64,000 bases of DNA. Source: Anoplopoma fimbria. Its lineage: Eukaryota > Chordata > Actinopteri > Perciformes > Anoplopomatidae. The stretch spans positions 4,734,639-4,798,638 of the forward strand of contig NC_072458.1 in assembly GCF_027596085.1 (NCBI RefSeq), given 5' to 3'. Below are positions 25,231-58,118 of the stretch, in pieces. Position numbers and translations under genes: made by a program. The stretch's first letter is position 1. Each line of letters starts with the position of its first letter. A model generated the notes under the pieces. It worked only from the letters and a program-made list of their open reading frames with translations. It had not been told where the DNA came from and did not search any database.

Positions 25231-26349
25231 TCTATTCTTTCCAATGACAAGTAAACTTTTACAGCTTGGGAAAAGAGATGTAATATTTTACATTGCCACA
25301 AGTTAAGTGGGCTGTGTATCTTGTGCCTGTTGCTGGAAAAAATGAAGAGGTCAAAAAAAAAAAAAAAAAAAAAAGTCTGCAGTGATGGACTGAGCCAGCA
25401 CAGCCACTTTGCCTCCATATTGCTGATGAAGCAATGTGCATCACAAATCATCTAAAAGAAAAAGGGTTGGAATAATATAGGCCAACAGAGAAGGAAATAG
25501 CTTGAGGAGGCACGTGATTAACTACATTTTGATAACTAGGTCTACTCTATTCAAAGGTTCTGATAAACCGCACATCACTGAAATTAGCTTACGGGGACAA
25601 GGACGCAGCCCTTTACAGAATGAAATCTCATTGTGCTGCAGCTTACAAGAGCAGTATGTCAATTAGTAGAACCATATCTGCACATTGATGCTGTGGAACG
25701 ATGTAAGATTGGCATAATTTGTTTTTGTGGGGAGTGAATGAATACTCCGAAAGGACACAGTTGCAGTCGAATGCCTCGGAAAGCTTATAAAAGGAAAGGA
25801 TTCCTCCGACATTATTACAGATTTTCAACAGTTTGCCGACAACACTGACGCTTGAGCTCACCTAAATTAAATCCTATATAAAAAGTTGATTTGCTGCTTT
25901 GACATGTTCAGATGCTGCTGTCTGTGAAGGATTTACACAAAGAGGTATACAGTAATTAGCTACAGTCGTCAATGTTTCTAGCTGAATAAAGTACACGTGT
26001 CTGCAACTGGCAAGGAAGTACATAATCATGCATTGTTGTGCTTTCAGGCAAAGCATTGCTCCTGTCCGTATTCTTTCCATGAAGTGTATCATTGCAGCCC
26101 CCTGGCAGACAGGGAGGATCTCTTGGCATGGCTCTGCACCACTCTCCGTCCCCCCCTCTCTTGTTTACAGTACAAACACATCTGCTTTTCACGCATAAGT
26201 GGCTCCTCAGAGTTGGGCAACGGTAAACGATATCCCCGTGCTCTCAGATAGAGGGGTGTGTATCGCAGAATAATGTCCCCAAAGCTGAGAGGACTTGGCA
26301 AAAACACACAGGTTGTTTTAATGAGCTGCGTATCATTGGGCGGTTGCCT

Positions 26350-26351
<2 letters not shown>
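25231..26351. other. Spacer with A-tract and possible regulatory block
   Basis: An uninterrupted run of 22 A lies at 25353-25374. The part from 25530 to 25870 has mixed composition and no simple repeat, and may be conserved non-coding DNA. No gene is seen. Confidence 0.4.

Positions 26352-26440
<89 letters not shown>
26352..26440. repeat. (GT)44 microsatellite
   Basis: Uninterrupted GT repeat, 89 bp. Confidence 0.98.
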
Positions 26441-26441
<1 letters not shown>

Positions 26442-27226
26442 TGTATCCAATAGACACACACTGTCATGGAAATGCTAAGAGTTTAAGCATTTATAGCTTC
26501 CATGACTTTTACTTTTTTAAGCAAGTTTGTACAATCAGCTTTTTTTTTTAATTAGCTGTTGTAATTGTCAACAATCAAATTTCATTTTGCAGCAGTTTAA
26601 GGTCTGATGCACTAAATCAGTTGGTGATAGAAATGGACTTTGGTTGTCAACAGTAACAGCGTCATGAAAGTGAGTGGAAATCATCTTAATTTGTGATATA
26701 TTGTGTCGCTATCCAATGAGAGAAATGAACAATTGAAGGATTACATTTTTCCTACAGACAGATGGACGTACAGACGGACAGATGGATATTGATACATAGA
26801 AAGATACATGAATACATACATGGATACATGTTTGCAAGTACCTCATTCCATAAAAAAAACAGACATTTACTATCTGGTCCATTACTGATGCACAGTACAC
26901 ACACAACACCGCCTGTAACCTTTGTGAAACTTCTTGCTGCCCAGACTCTCATTAGAGCTGAATCAATATGCCACAGAATGGGACACCTCTGAGAGGAATC
27001 TGGAGGGGGGGAATTATGTGCTATTACCAGGCAAATGCCTTTTGAGTAATTATTACGTGCTGGACGTGGTTGCAAGCCATTATATAATGTCCCATTCATA
27101 CTGTGCATACATATTGATGCAGCTATACAGGCTCATTAACTCACTCCATCTCAGGTTGTTGATGGGCAGGTGGTGATGCTTTAAGTTGTGTCCTGCAGGG
27201 AAGTGATGCTGTATGAATGCAGTGTG
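26441..27226. other. Spacer with degenerate GACA/GATA repeat
   Basis: From 26755 to 26830 there are decayed GACA, GATG and ATACAT units. The rest is unrecognised. Confidence 0.5.
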
Positions 27227-27805
27227 TACCGTATTTTCCGCACTATAGGGCGCACTGGATTATAAGGCGCACTGTCAATGAATGGTCTATTTTCGATCTT
27301 TTTTCATATATAAGGCGCACCGGACTATAAGGCGCATTAAGCGAAACAAAACAGTCAGTCAGTCAAACTTCCTCCACTTCCGTAATGATTCATTAACGTT
27401 GAATTCTCTCGCAGCTGCTCTATTCCCATGTTACTACTGCGTGACTGACAGCCTTGAGTTTGAAGTCCGCGTCGTAAGCGTGTCTCTTGACAGGAGCCAT
27501 GTTTTGTAATATTATGGTGAACCTTATACACATGTAATGTGATGGTGAAGCACAGTTGTATACTCCGCGACGCCCTGACTACGTGGCTGATGCTGCTGCG
27601 GTGCGGCTTTGTAGTTTACTAAGTCTACTAAAACATGTTGACAGAGCGCCGTGTACCACACAAAACCGCTTCGAGGTCAGTAAGCACAACCAGAATTAAT
27701 CCATATATAAAGCGCTCCGGATTATAAAGACTGTCGGTTTTGAGAAAATGAAAGGCTTTTAAGTGCGCCTTAACATGTGTTTTTTCGCATTTTAAGTCAC
27801 TCTAG
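27227..27805 (+). mobile_element. Non-autonomous DNA transposon of the 'TATAAGGCGCAC' type
   Basis: The left end reads ACCGTATTTTCCGCACTATA, followed by repeated TATAAGGCGCAC words (about 27244, 27259, 27309 and 27326). The right part carries CGGATTATAAAG, GACTGTCGGTTTTGAGAAAA and TTTTAAGTGCGCCTTA, the inverted counterpart of the left end. The outer right terminal repeat has decayed (TTTTTTCGCATTTTA). There is no transposase. This matches a widespread vertebrate non-autonomous family known to me from memory; its superfamily is not decided here. Confidence 0.75.
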
Positions 27806-27856
27806 ATAACGTTGACCAAACTGCTAGAAGAATATTAGAACATGTGTTAATAAAGT

Positions 27857-29559
<1,703 letters not shown>

Positions 29560-30010
29560 AGGAAGGTGTATTTAGCTCAGAGTCATTTTTCAAAGCTTTT
29601 ATGATTCATGGGATGCCTGAAAGGACAGAAGTTGATCTACGAATTCCCTCTGCGAGAAGTAATGTGGAAATGAATACAATAGTTAAGTGGCGATGGCGGC
29701 ATCTGCACATATATGCTCCCACAGAATCTATGTTACTGTGACTGCAGATTAAACTGATTTGTAATCTGGGTGTCAGACTCTCGAGCGAGGGTCATAGCGA
29801 AATAATGGGAACAGTGGGTGTAATCGTTTTGCCTTTTCTTCCGCCAGCAGTTCCAGGGGTCCTCTTACAGTAAGTGCTCTTTGTGTCTGCGCAACATGCG
29901 TGAATACGTTGCAATCCATTCCTTTTCACAAATGCAATTCAGCTATTCAGTGTAACAACATTAAATGAGATGAATAGGCCAACAATTGCGCCACAGAAAA
30001 TATGCAGCGG
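29560..30010. promoter_or_regulatory. Candidate conserved non-coding block
   Basis: About 450 bp has no simple repeat and mixed composition. It includes a CpG-containing AGTGGCGATGGCGGCATCTG and AT-rich homeodomain-like words. The call rests on texture only. Confidence 0.25.

Positions 30011-33708
<3,698 letters not shown>

Positions 33709-33802
<94 letters not shown>
33709..33802. repeat. (GT)47 microsatellite
   Basis: Uninterrupted GT repeat, first of three arrays in 500 bp. Confidence 0.98.
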
Positions 33803-33805
<3 letters not shown>

Positions 33806-33888
33806 TATGAAAAAGCAACAGGTGTGTATTATCTAATCTCATCATTAAAAACAGGTTTGGTACAGATATGTGCCACATACACAACCGT

Positions 33889-33889
<1 letters not shown>

Positions 33890-33965
<76 letters not shown>
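33890..33965. repeat. (CA)38 microsatellite
   Basis: Uninterrupted CA repeat facing the GT array 87 bp upstream. Confidence 0.98.
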
Positions 33966-33966
<1 letters not shown>

Positions 33967-34075
33967 GTGCCCTCTGATGTGTATTACATTTAATGACACA
34001 TACCCACTGTGGTGTAAGAGTCGTCCTTCAGAAAGGTATAAGATATTAGGTCTGTCTGTGTAAATTTCAGCTTGC

Positions 34076-34094
34076 TGTCTCTCTCTCTCTCTCT
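34076..34094. repeat. Short (CT)n tract
   Basis: About nine CT units just before the next GT array. Confidence 0.85.
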
Positions 34095-34109
34095 GACTCA
34101 CTCATAGGG

Positions 34110-34113
<4 letters not shown>

Positions 34114-34199
<86 letters not shown>
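34114..34199. repeat. (GT)43 microsatellite
   Basis: Uninterrupted GT repeat, 86 bp, facing the CA array upstream. Confidence 0.98.
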
Positions 34200-34201
<2 letters not shown>

Positions 34202-36189
34202 TGTGTGTTTTAGAGGATGGTATTCAGAAATCAAATGCAAATATCACAGGAAGTTTCTTTTCTCCTTTGGAGAGTGGACACCTGTGTAAACTGCCATGTC
34301 ACTCGATATGCCACAGTGTGTGCAGACAGCCCAGAGAGCCGCCTGTCAGGTGATGTTGATTCTGTGATAACTTCAAGCTTTTTGTACATAGTGACTTCAA
34401 GGCACATCTTAATGATTTAAGCAACTTTGTAGGCTTTAACCTGACCTTGAGGCCTTAACTGACCCACCAGTAATAATTCAGAATTTACAATCTCTGAAGG
34501 ATGAAAACAAACTCTTCGTGCTATAATCATTATTTTTGCTCTGCTGAAGTTGGTACAATGTCTCTCTTTGCAGTTTAAAGCATCACAAAAGTGGCTGGAG
34601 AACCACAAATCAACATAACAATTCTTTACAACGTGCTAAACACAGAACAATGCTTTCAATGGCTGTTTTCTATCACAGAGAAGTCAATGGTACCTGAGTG
34701 GAGCTGTGTTTTGAATTAAAGGCAGTCTAATTTTGAGATGAAAAGAAGTCAGACAAATGTATTACAGGAATGCATTAAAAATATATTCCATATTCTATTA
34801 TTCAGTTCATCAAGACCAAATGTTAGTTCAGACAGAAACAAAAAGCTAAAGTTTTGCCTTGCGTCACTCATGAAAATTTGACCACTAGACCATTTGTGTT
34901 TATTCACTCCAAATGGAGACAGCCACTGTTCGGACTGTATTAGCATTGACGTGAGCTAGCTAGAAAAGGAGAAAAGTCAAGGAACCATCTAAGTCTTACA
35001 AGTTATCTTAATTACTGAGATGTTTCAGTCTGAACCAAAGTGATGGACTGACCGACCAGCAGACCAACTCTGTTAATTCTAGGATGGTTAAAACAATTTG
35101 TAACTTGTTCCTTCCTCCAACATCTACACAATAAAGATACTGTTCTAAAAACAAAATATCTATTCACAAACCATAATGATATTACACAAAAAACAATAAA
35201 AAGTTTATCCAAGTGTCACGGCAGGATAAAACAGAAACAATAAATCCAGCATATGGTTGCCCTGAAACATCTGAACATTGAACATTGAAATATGAGAAAA
35301 GAATGGCCCTCTTTCTTCCTCTAAAGCCCCTCCGACTGAATGATATCTGCCCTGACCCCTAGTGACCTCTGGCTTAAGGGGACAGGAAGAGAGAGAGTGG
35401 ACAGTGGTGTGCAAATAGAGAGGGCAGTGTGCGCATTTGTGGGACACAAAAGAGGAAAATGGAGAAAGAAAGAGCATGTGTGTGTGTGCCTGCTCTCCTT
35501 TTGCCTCCGGGGTACGAGTCCTGTGGCTCTGAGTCTTCTAATATAAAGACAGTGCAACACCATTATCTCTGAAAGACCCTCAAAACATCCCCTAAAGGAA
35601 ACAGTTGAGAGTACTAGCTCAGGGGAAGATAAATAAATAAATGAGCAGGTAGACCTTGACACAATCACAAACCAAAAATACAGAAAGACGCAGACAGACG
35701 ACTACAGAACAGCTTATGAGCACATGTTCGCCTAAACACTGAGACTGCGTTTTGGCTCGTTACCCCTAGTGTCATGTTTGAGATCTGCTCGGTTTTGTTT
35801 CCCCACAAGAAAGGGAACAAGTGAACAAGATGGAGAGGTGAACAGAAAGATTGATAGCCTCCATCTTCTTGGACCATGTATCATCTGCCATTGTCACTGT
35901 TGCCAAAACACAGTGACTGCTGCTTCAGCCCGTTAAAATGTCACCGCTAATGATGTGGGTTACGCTGCTAATGTGACTAATGTGTTGTCCCTGTGGGGTT
36001 TGGTATCCTGCCCAGGTCAACTCCATGAATGTAAAATGTGAGGATGAATGAATGAATGTTACGGAAAGGTTTAGAGAAGAAAACTTTATAAAGTGAGGTT
36101 AAAATCTATTTTAGTGTAATTGCCAATTCAGAATAGTAGTTATGTTTTTTATTTTAAGTTGCACTTATCAGAAGACTACGTGTAACGTG
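34200..36189. other. Unannotated spacer
   Basis: A short AAATA run lies at about 35630-35641. Frames at 35205-35668 have no recognisable similarity. No gene is seen. Confidence 0.45.
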
Positions 36190-36560
36190 AAGGGAATCAC
36201 TTGTAGTAATGTTCACCCAACTCTACAGGTTCCTTCGGCTCTACAGAGTCGTATGGCGTCATTCAGCTCGTTGTTTTGGTTTTGTGTTCTGCAACTTTAT
36301 TGATATGTTCAGTCTCACCACTCTAAACATCCTGGTTTCCAGCTGCATCAAGCAGCAGTTTTCAGTGAATAAACTTTGATACTCCCTCAGTACGATAACG
36401 GCTAGAGACTAGATGGTGACACAGTGGAGCATTTAGCAACTAAACTAAGCCTGAAATTACACTCAGGAGTTGGTGGAGGTTAACACATTAGCCATAGCAA
36501 CTTTATAAAAAAGGTGATAATAAGTAAATATTGTTTCCACAGCTGGTTCTGCTCCCCCTA
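36190..36560 (+). repeat. Dispersed teleost repeat (family B)
   Basis: The order CTACAGGTTCCTTCGGCTCT, TTCAGCTCGTTGTTTTGG, AACATCCTGGTTTCCAGCTG, GTGGAGCATTTAGCAACTAA and CAGGAGTTGGTGGAGG matches, from memory, a repeat frequent in fish genomes. Its class is not assigned here. Confidence 0.6.
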
Positions 36561-37642
36561 AATGATTGAAAAAAAAAAATCCTCATTACTGCTTTATCAG
36601 CACAAACATATAAATAGGCAAATAATTTACAAATATATGATCTAAAAACCTGTAAATGATATGTTTTCATTTACAAAACAAGTTAGACAACCCACGTATC
36701 ACTTACACGATTAAATTGATGAACTTTTTTTGAGCGGGGTAGTGATTGGAGAGCCTGATGGTTAAGAAACAATCAAGTGAGCCACTAAGATACTTGAATG
36801 CACTCATCAGTGCTTGCCTACTCTCTGGAACAGTGACTCACAGCGACAGAAGGGGGAAGCTGAGATACAACAAACCAAAAGAACTGGAGACAACCTGTTT
36901 GTGTTATTCCCTCAGGTAATCCCACGCTCACTAGTGCATGGCCAAGAAGACCATTGAGAGAAACACAGCAACTCTGCTCGCCTCTCCTTTCTCCCAAGGC
37001 ATGACTTTGTATTTGTCTTTGTTTCCTACACACTAAAGGGTATCGATTAATACTGAAAAAAAAAAGCTAAATCAATCAAACCTTGTGTCAAATATTGTTG
37101 CTATAACTATATTTATCCTTTCATCATCTGAGACAATTTAAAGACACTTTTAAAGCCTCAAATACAAGACGTTAAGTAAGCCATGGGTTGCTCATGTTTG
37201 TTGCTCATTTAGAATATAGTGGTGTCTCTTTCCTGGAGAGGTACGCTGATCTAAACAGACAAGCCATGGCCGAGTTTGACAACAGCCACCAAAGCTTATC
37301 CACTGGAATTTAGCTCAGAAATCTCTGATGCATACTGCAGCTTTTGTTGTCATGATGAACCGCACTTGAAAGGCAAGACACATGGATGCCCGAAACAATC
37401 TTAGCATCCAACAGAAGTACCAGATACTAGCTTGAGGCGCTAAATGAGTCCTCCGTGCTCTACTCCTCCATTTAACTGTTGTGTACAAGAGGCCCGATTC
37501 TCAGGTGAGCCGGTCTCAAGTGGGTCCAACTTGGATGGTTTACTCAGTTGGTTGAGTCTCCTGGGAACTGAAGGATAGGATGTCAGCTGCTGCTTCCTGC
37601 TTTAGCGTGTAACAGGAACTGGCTGTGTTCCAGTGTGTTCCT
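36561..37642. other. Unannotated spacer
   Basis: AT-rich to about 37150, then mixed composition. Nothing is recognised. Confidence 0.45.
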
Positions 37643-37647
37643 CTGTG

Positions 37648-37680
<33 letters not shown>
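37643..37680. repeat. (GT)n tract with one GC interruption
   Basis: About 19 units. Confidence 0.93.
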
Positions 37681-37868
37681 CAGACAGAGGACTGGGCAAC
37701 AAGCCCAGGTACAGCAGAGCCCAGGTGTTCCTCTATGAAGAACACAATGAGCGTGTGCAAACATGGAGGGACAGACAGGCAAATGGAGAGGGACTGGTAT
37801 CACAGAGCACACCTGTTGAGCACCTGCCCTATCCGCTCATGACACACCATTACGGATGCAGCAGTTGT

Positions 37869-37884
37869 AAACACACACACACGC

Positions 37885-37977
<93 letters not shown>
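37869..37977. repeat. Interrupted (CA)n microsatellite
   Basis: CA units with early ACGC variants and one AA slip at 37939-37940, 109 bp in all. Confidence 0.96.
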
Positions 37978-37979
<2 letters not shown>

Positions 37980-38854
37980 ATTCAGTGTCAGTCACTAAGC
38001 GTTAAGTCATACTTTTCTATCAGGCCTAAAACTACTATTGAGTCTTTGAAAACTTTCCTGTCACTTTCTCCCTGCCTTTCTCTGCTCTCCCGCCGAGTTT
38101 TACGTTCTCTGTGTCATTAGGCAGCGCATCAGGGATTAAGAAGGCGATGGGAGGATGTGATTCGCAGCAGAATCCGCTAAGTCTGGCATTACCACACACC
38201 TCACAAAGCACAGGGGAGTTTCTAATCCACCGCACAGCACAATCCTGCTAATGCATTCATATCAGACACACAGGCAACAGAGGTCGACTGAGAATTAAAC
38301 ACCAAAGTATTACCGTCAAGTTAAGCGTTGACATGGTCATGTTTGTTTTTTCACATTGAACCCTGCATTTTGGCAAAGCGATAGATAGGTAGGAAGATAA
38401 TTTGTAGGACAAAGGCCTTCATCAAAAACACTAACATCCACATTGTTATACTACCAACACTATTCTACATTACTCTCTGCATTGAAAATAATAAAGTATG
38501 TTTTAAGATGAGTTAAAGATCTCACACATGCAACACGTCACTCAGAGTCAAAAGAGAAATATAAGCTTTTATGTCTTCTGTCATCATGGCTGTCTGACTC
38601 TGGGTGAATGCATCAAAGTTTCTTACATCATATTAATCTACATGTTTCAGTTTTTAAGAAGAACGGCAGAAGCTGTGTAAAAATGCAGCAAATCACCAAG
38701 ATGGAGAAGAAAAAAAGAGGAAAGGTGGGGAGAAAGAAAGAGGGAGGAGACATTGTGTGTGAGAACAGCAGTAGTACTTTGTGACACGCATCATCAGTCC
38801 TGTCTTCTCACTATATCTCCCTAATGGGAGCGCAGCAGTGTGTGTTTCTGTGCA
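37978..38854. other. Unannotated spacer
   Basis: Nothing is recognised. Confidence 0.45.
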
Positions 38855-38879
38855 GGTGTGTGTGTGTGTGTGTGTGTGA
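38855..38879. repeat. Short (GT)n tract
   Basis: Twelve GT units followed by a GA-rich stretch. Confidence 0.9.
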
Positions 38880-38929
38880 GAGAAAGAAAGAGAGAGGGAG
38901 AGATGAGTCTCGCTGTCAGAGTGAGTAGT

Positions 38930-38932
<3 letters not shown>

Positions 38933-39004
<72 letters not shown>
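38933..39004. repeat. (GT)36 microsatellite
   Basis: Uninterrupted GT repeat facing two CA arrays downstream. Confidence 0.98.
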
Positions 39005-39006
<2 letters not shown>

Positions 39007-39124
39007 TAGAGATAGGGACTAAATGAGCTCCTGGCGGGACTGACCCTCCTCACTCCTCACCGGTCCGTCAGAGAGACTGAGCGCTCCATTGGAGCATAGC
39101 CAAAGGTGCTGTGCTGAATACTGA

Positions 39125-39227
<103 letters not shown>

Positions 39228-39265
39228 AGGAGAAAGGCGGCTGCACAGGCCCCTCTGTATGCATG

Positions 39266-39267
<2 letters not shown>

Positions 39268-39340
<73 letters not shown>

Positions 39341-39365
39341 CACACACACACACACGCACACACGC

Positions 39366-39402
<37 letters not shown>
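39268..39402. repeat. Interrupted (CA)n microsatellite
   Basis: 135 bp of CA with one AA slip and three CG-containing interruptions. It is separated from the previous array by 42 bp. Confidence 0.97.
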
Positions 39403-39405
<3 letters not shown>

Positions 39406-40479
39406 AAAAATGGCAGCAAAACAGAAGTAAACGCCATCCCAGAAACTAAACAGAGAAAAAGCTGAGGTCAACGTGCATTTATGTTCACATGACGTCATGG
39501 TGCGAACAAAATGTGACAAAATGCATGTGTTTGTTTATGTCTAAAGCAAATACCATGAGAGCCAAACCTAGCATGCTCCAAATGTGCAGTGTGGAGTTCA
39601 CCAGCAGTCTTAATTATGATTCATGTCTCGGTGAACAGCCATACATGTATGAGAACGTTCCCCACTGGCTTAAGTGTGGGAAAATGCAGCGACATTACGT
39701 ATGTATTGCATGTGTGTGTTGTTGCATATGCAAGTTTGGGGCTAAGAGTAATTACTCTTTGTGACACACCTCGAATGACTAATGAGTAGGATTTGGGCGC
39801 GTGGCGTCTAGCTCATTTGTCTCAGGATGGTGGGTAAAGGCTTCGGTGCGTTCTACTCCTGTGGAACGCCGCTAAGGTCATGCTGAACGCTCATACAACG
39901 CTACTGCCTGATTAACTTCAAGCGTTTGACTTGCTGTGAGCAGAAGCCAGTGAAACGCTGTCAATTAGCAGAGATGTGTCACATGATGAGCGCCAACGCC
40001 ACCCCCCCCCCCCTTTTGTCATTGGTGTGGATCAGCTATGCTGTGTGTTTCTACAATCTACTGTAGCATCTCTCCGAGGAAATCCTGCATCAACATCGTC
40101 ACGGTGACACAATGCCAGTTATTCTTTATTCAGCCTCGCTTTTATTAAGGAAAGGCCACGACATGTAGGCCGATGAAGACATTACTATAGTCAATACAAT
40201 TTTATAACCCATAACTGATAGAACACTGTTGTTTATAGCTTAGATTTGATGAGATCTAAGAGAAATAATGGCAAGTTCATACCCCATAAAAGTAAATTGA
40301 CAATTGGATTTTTTTCATTCATTAACTTTTAAGACTCAAAGTAACGACTACACCTGCATTTAACAGCTAAATATAAACCTTCATGGATAAAGTATAAAAC
40401 ATTGCTGGTAGTTAGGATGATGTCAAGGTGTTGTCTAAAGTATGCTTTTGTGTTTAAACGAAACACTGAATTTATACAA
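39403..40479. other. Spacer 3' of triqk with a CpG-rich patch and C12 run
   Basis: The patch from 39795 to 40000 repeats the word AACGC and is CpG-rich. It has a TCTAGCTCATTTG stretch resembling a tRNA A-box. A run of 12 C follows at 40002-40013. A 21-bp sequence also found in triqk intron 3 lies at 40109-40129. Confidence 0.4.
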
Positions 40480-42480
40480 TTTATTATTTGCAATTACTGT
40501 AATAACTTTGCAAAGTAAATGGGGCTTAAATAAAATCTGATACTGCTGTCTGTTTATGCTCATGAAACTTTCTCTGTCTGCATTGATTCATTTAATAAAA
40601 GACATACAAATAATTCTATAAAAACTGAAAAAAATGTCCTTTAATCTTCTTTTCCATAAGACATTATTCATATTTCCTTACAAAGAGATACATGATATTG
40701 ATTTTTAAAGCAATTTAACAAATAAAAAACAGGAAGATAAATCATAATATATCACGTAGTATCCTGTAACTGAATCATTATCAAACAGCAAACCGTAAAA
40801 ATGTTTACATACCATACATAACAATTCAATAACAATACTATCGGGATCTCATCTTGCAAAACGTGGTTCTGAATAAATAGATCCTTTCCTTTGTGCTGAT
40901 GTCAGCGCTTTTGTAGTTGGTAATGGTGACCTTATAGATAACCGGTGACACATATGAAGGTCTGTCAGGTCGGCCTATCTATTGTTACATATGTGAGTGA
41001 CCCACAGTGGTGGAGGAGGGGGTATTGATGTTCCATGGCCAGATAAAAGCCATTGGTTCGAGGGTACGAGTGCATGCTTATCATAATGGTTTCTTGGACA
41101 TGTAGTCTTTTACTAGAGGTCGGGAGGTCATGGGAGAAAAGAGGGGAAACTGAAAGCTCGAAATCAGTCTCACATTTCATCTAAGCCCCAGAACACAGTC
41201 GGGCTCAGACACAAGACTTGTTTTTAAAAGAGACTCAGTGGAAAAAAGAAAAAAAAACATGTTAGGAATGAAAGAAGTCACAAGGTCTCTTGTGTATCTG
41301 GTATTGGCCTTCTACGAATTACACTAATATAAGAGCCATGTCCAAAACAAAGCATCAATGGCCTTTTGGAGGACAGTATTACTATTGATAGTTGGGGCTG
41401 ATGGTTTCTGAGGGGAAAAAACATGGAATAGAAAGTGATGCAAATTTGCAATTTCAAACAAAAAACAGCAAATGGACTAAACAAAAGCCACCGACTCTTT
41501 GTGAACAAAGAAATCTCTCAAACAGTGGAAGCACCTCGACTGAAATGGTAAATGGAAGGTCAGTCCTTGCACACAAAGAGTAGGGTTTAAGAGGCTTTGA
41601 CGAACCTTCATATTCATCCAGAGACACATCACATCCTACATTTGTCAAGACGGAGAAATCATTAAGGTATTCCTTACGAGAAACACACCGGCTCACCTCT
41701 CTTCATTCGTCATTCATCTCTGCAATTCCAATTCAAATGAAAGAACAGGATCATATTTGTAATGCTAATCCTGTGAATGTGTGTGTCTCCGTGCTGTCTG
41801 TATGTGCGGCAGGTAGAATGTGTTGTTCTGTATTCTGCACACACATTCAATCAGGGCGAGGGCTTTGTGGATTCTAATCTCACACTTTGTGATCTCCAGA
41901 TATCCGGGAGGAGAGGTTTGTGCACTGGAATGTGAGGCAAGTGTTTGTCTCGATGTGACGACAAGTTCAGCAGGAGATTTACATTTTTCTATTAGTGGAG
42001 AAAACAGAAGGACGTGACTCTGCAGGATGTGATTAACGGAGGCTCAGTCTCGACTGTAGTGTGGAAGACTTGTGTAAAGAAAAAGAAAAAGCAAATTTTC
42101 TTTGATTTATGTCAATTTTTGCAGCAGAATGTTTAAAAAAAAAAAGTGCCACAAAGGACGAGGTCACAGATTTTTTTTCAGGGAAAGAGAATCAAAGCTA
42201 CTTTCTCAGGGAAAGAACAGAAGAAGCTCACATGTAAAACCCTAGTTTAAGTGTCAGTATAATAATGATAAAGTTTGCGTGCTCCCATGGAAAAAATAAA
42301 AGAGAAAGTAGAACTTCAATAGAAGCTTGAGTTATTCGGTGTGCTGTCTCGTTTCTCCTGAAGAGGCAGTTCATCGTCACCGAGTCACCAAAAGTGGGTA
42401 AAAAAAGATGACCGACTGTGTTCCGTCCTCGTGTATGATGTGAAGAGACGAGACGTCGTTTGCATACAGTCCACATCTCC
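40480..42480 (-). other. triqk: Probable triqk 3'UTR and downstream flank
   Basis: No AATAAA is found on the minus strand between the stop codon and 40485. The first candidates going downstream are ATTAAA at 40640-40645 and 40591-40596 and AATAAA at 40480-40485, with others at 40141-40146 and 40125-40130. A 3'UTR of roughly 1.8-2.4 kb is inferred. The interval has no microsatellite array, unlike most of the window, which fits exonic or otherwise constrained sequence. Confidence 0.4.
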
Positions 42481-58104
<15,624 letters not shown>

Positions 58105-58118
58105 CCTCCTTCCTCAGC
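58105..58118 (-). other. triqk: triqk 5'UTR segment in the start-codon exon
   Basis: Fourteen nt (GCTGAGGAAGGAGG) lie between a good acceptor, with a pyrimidine-rich stretch ending TTATCAG at 58119, and the ATG. A purine sits at -3 and a G at +4, a favourable Kozak context. Confidence 0.8.
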
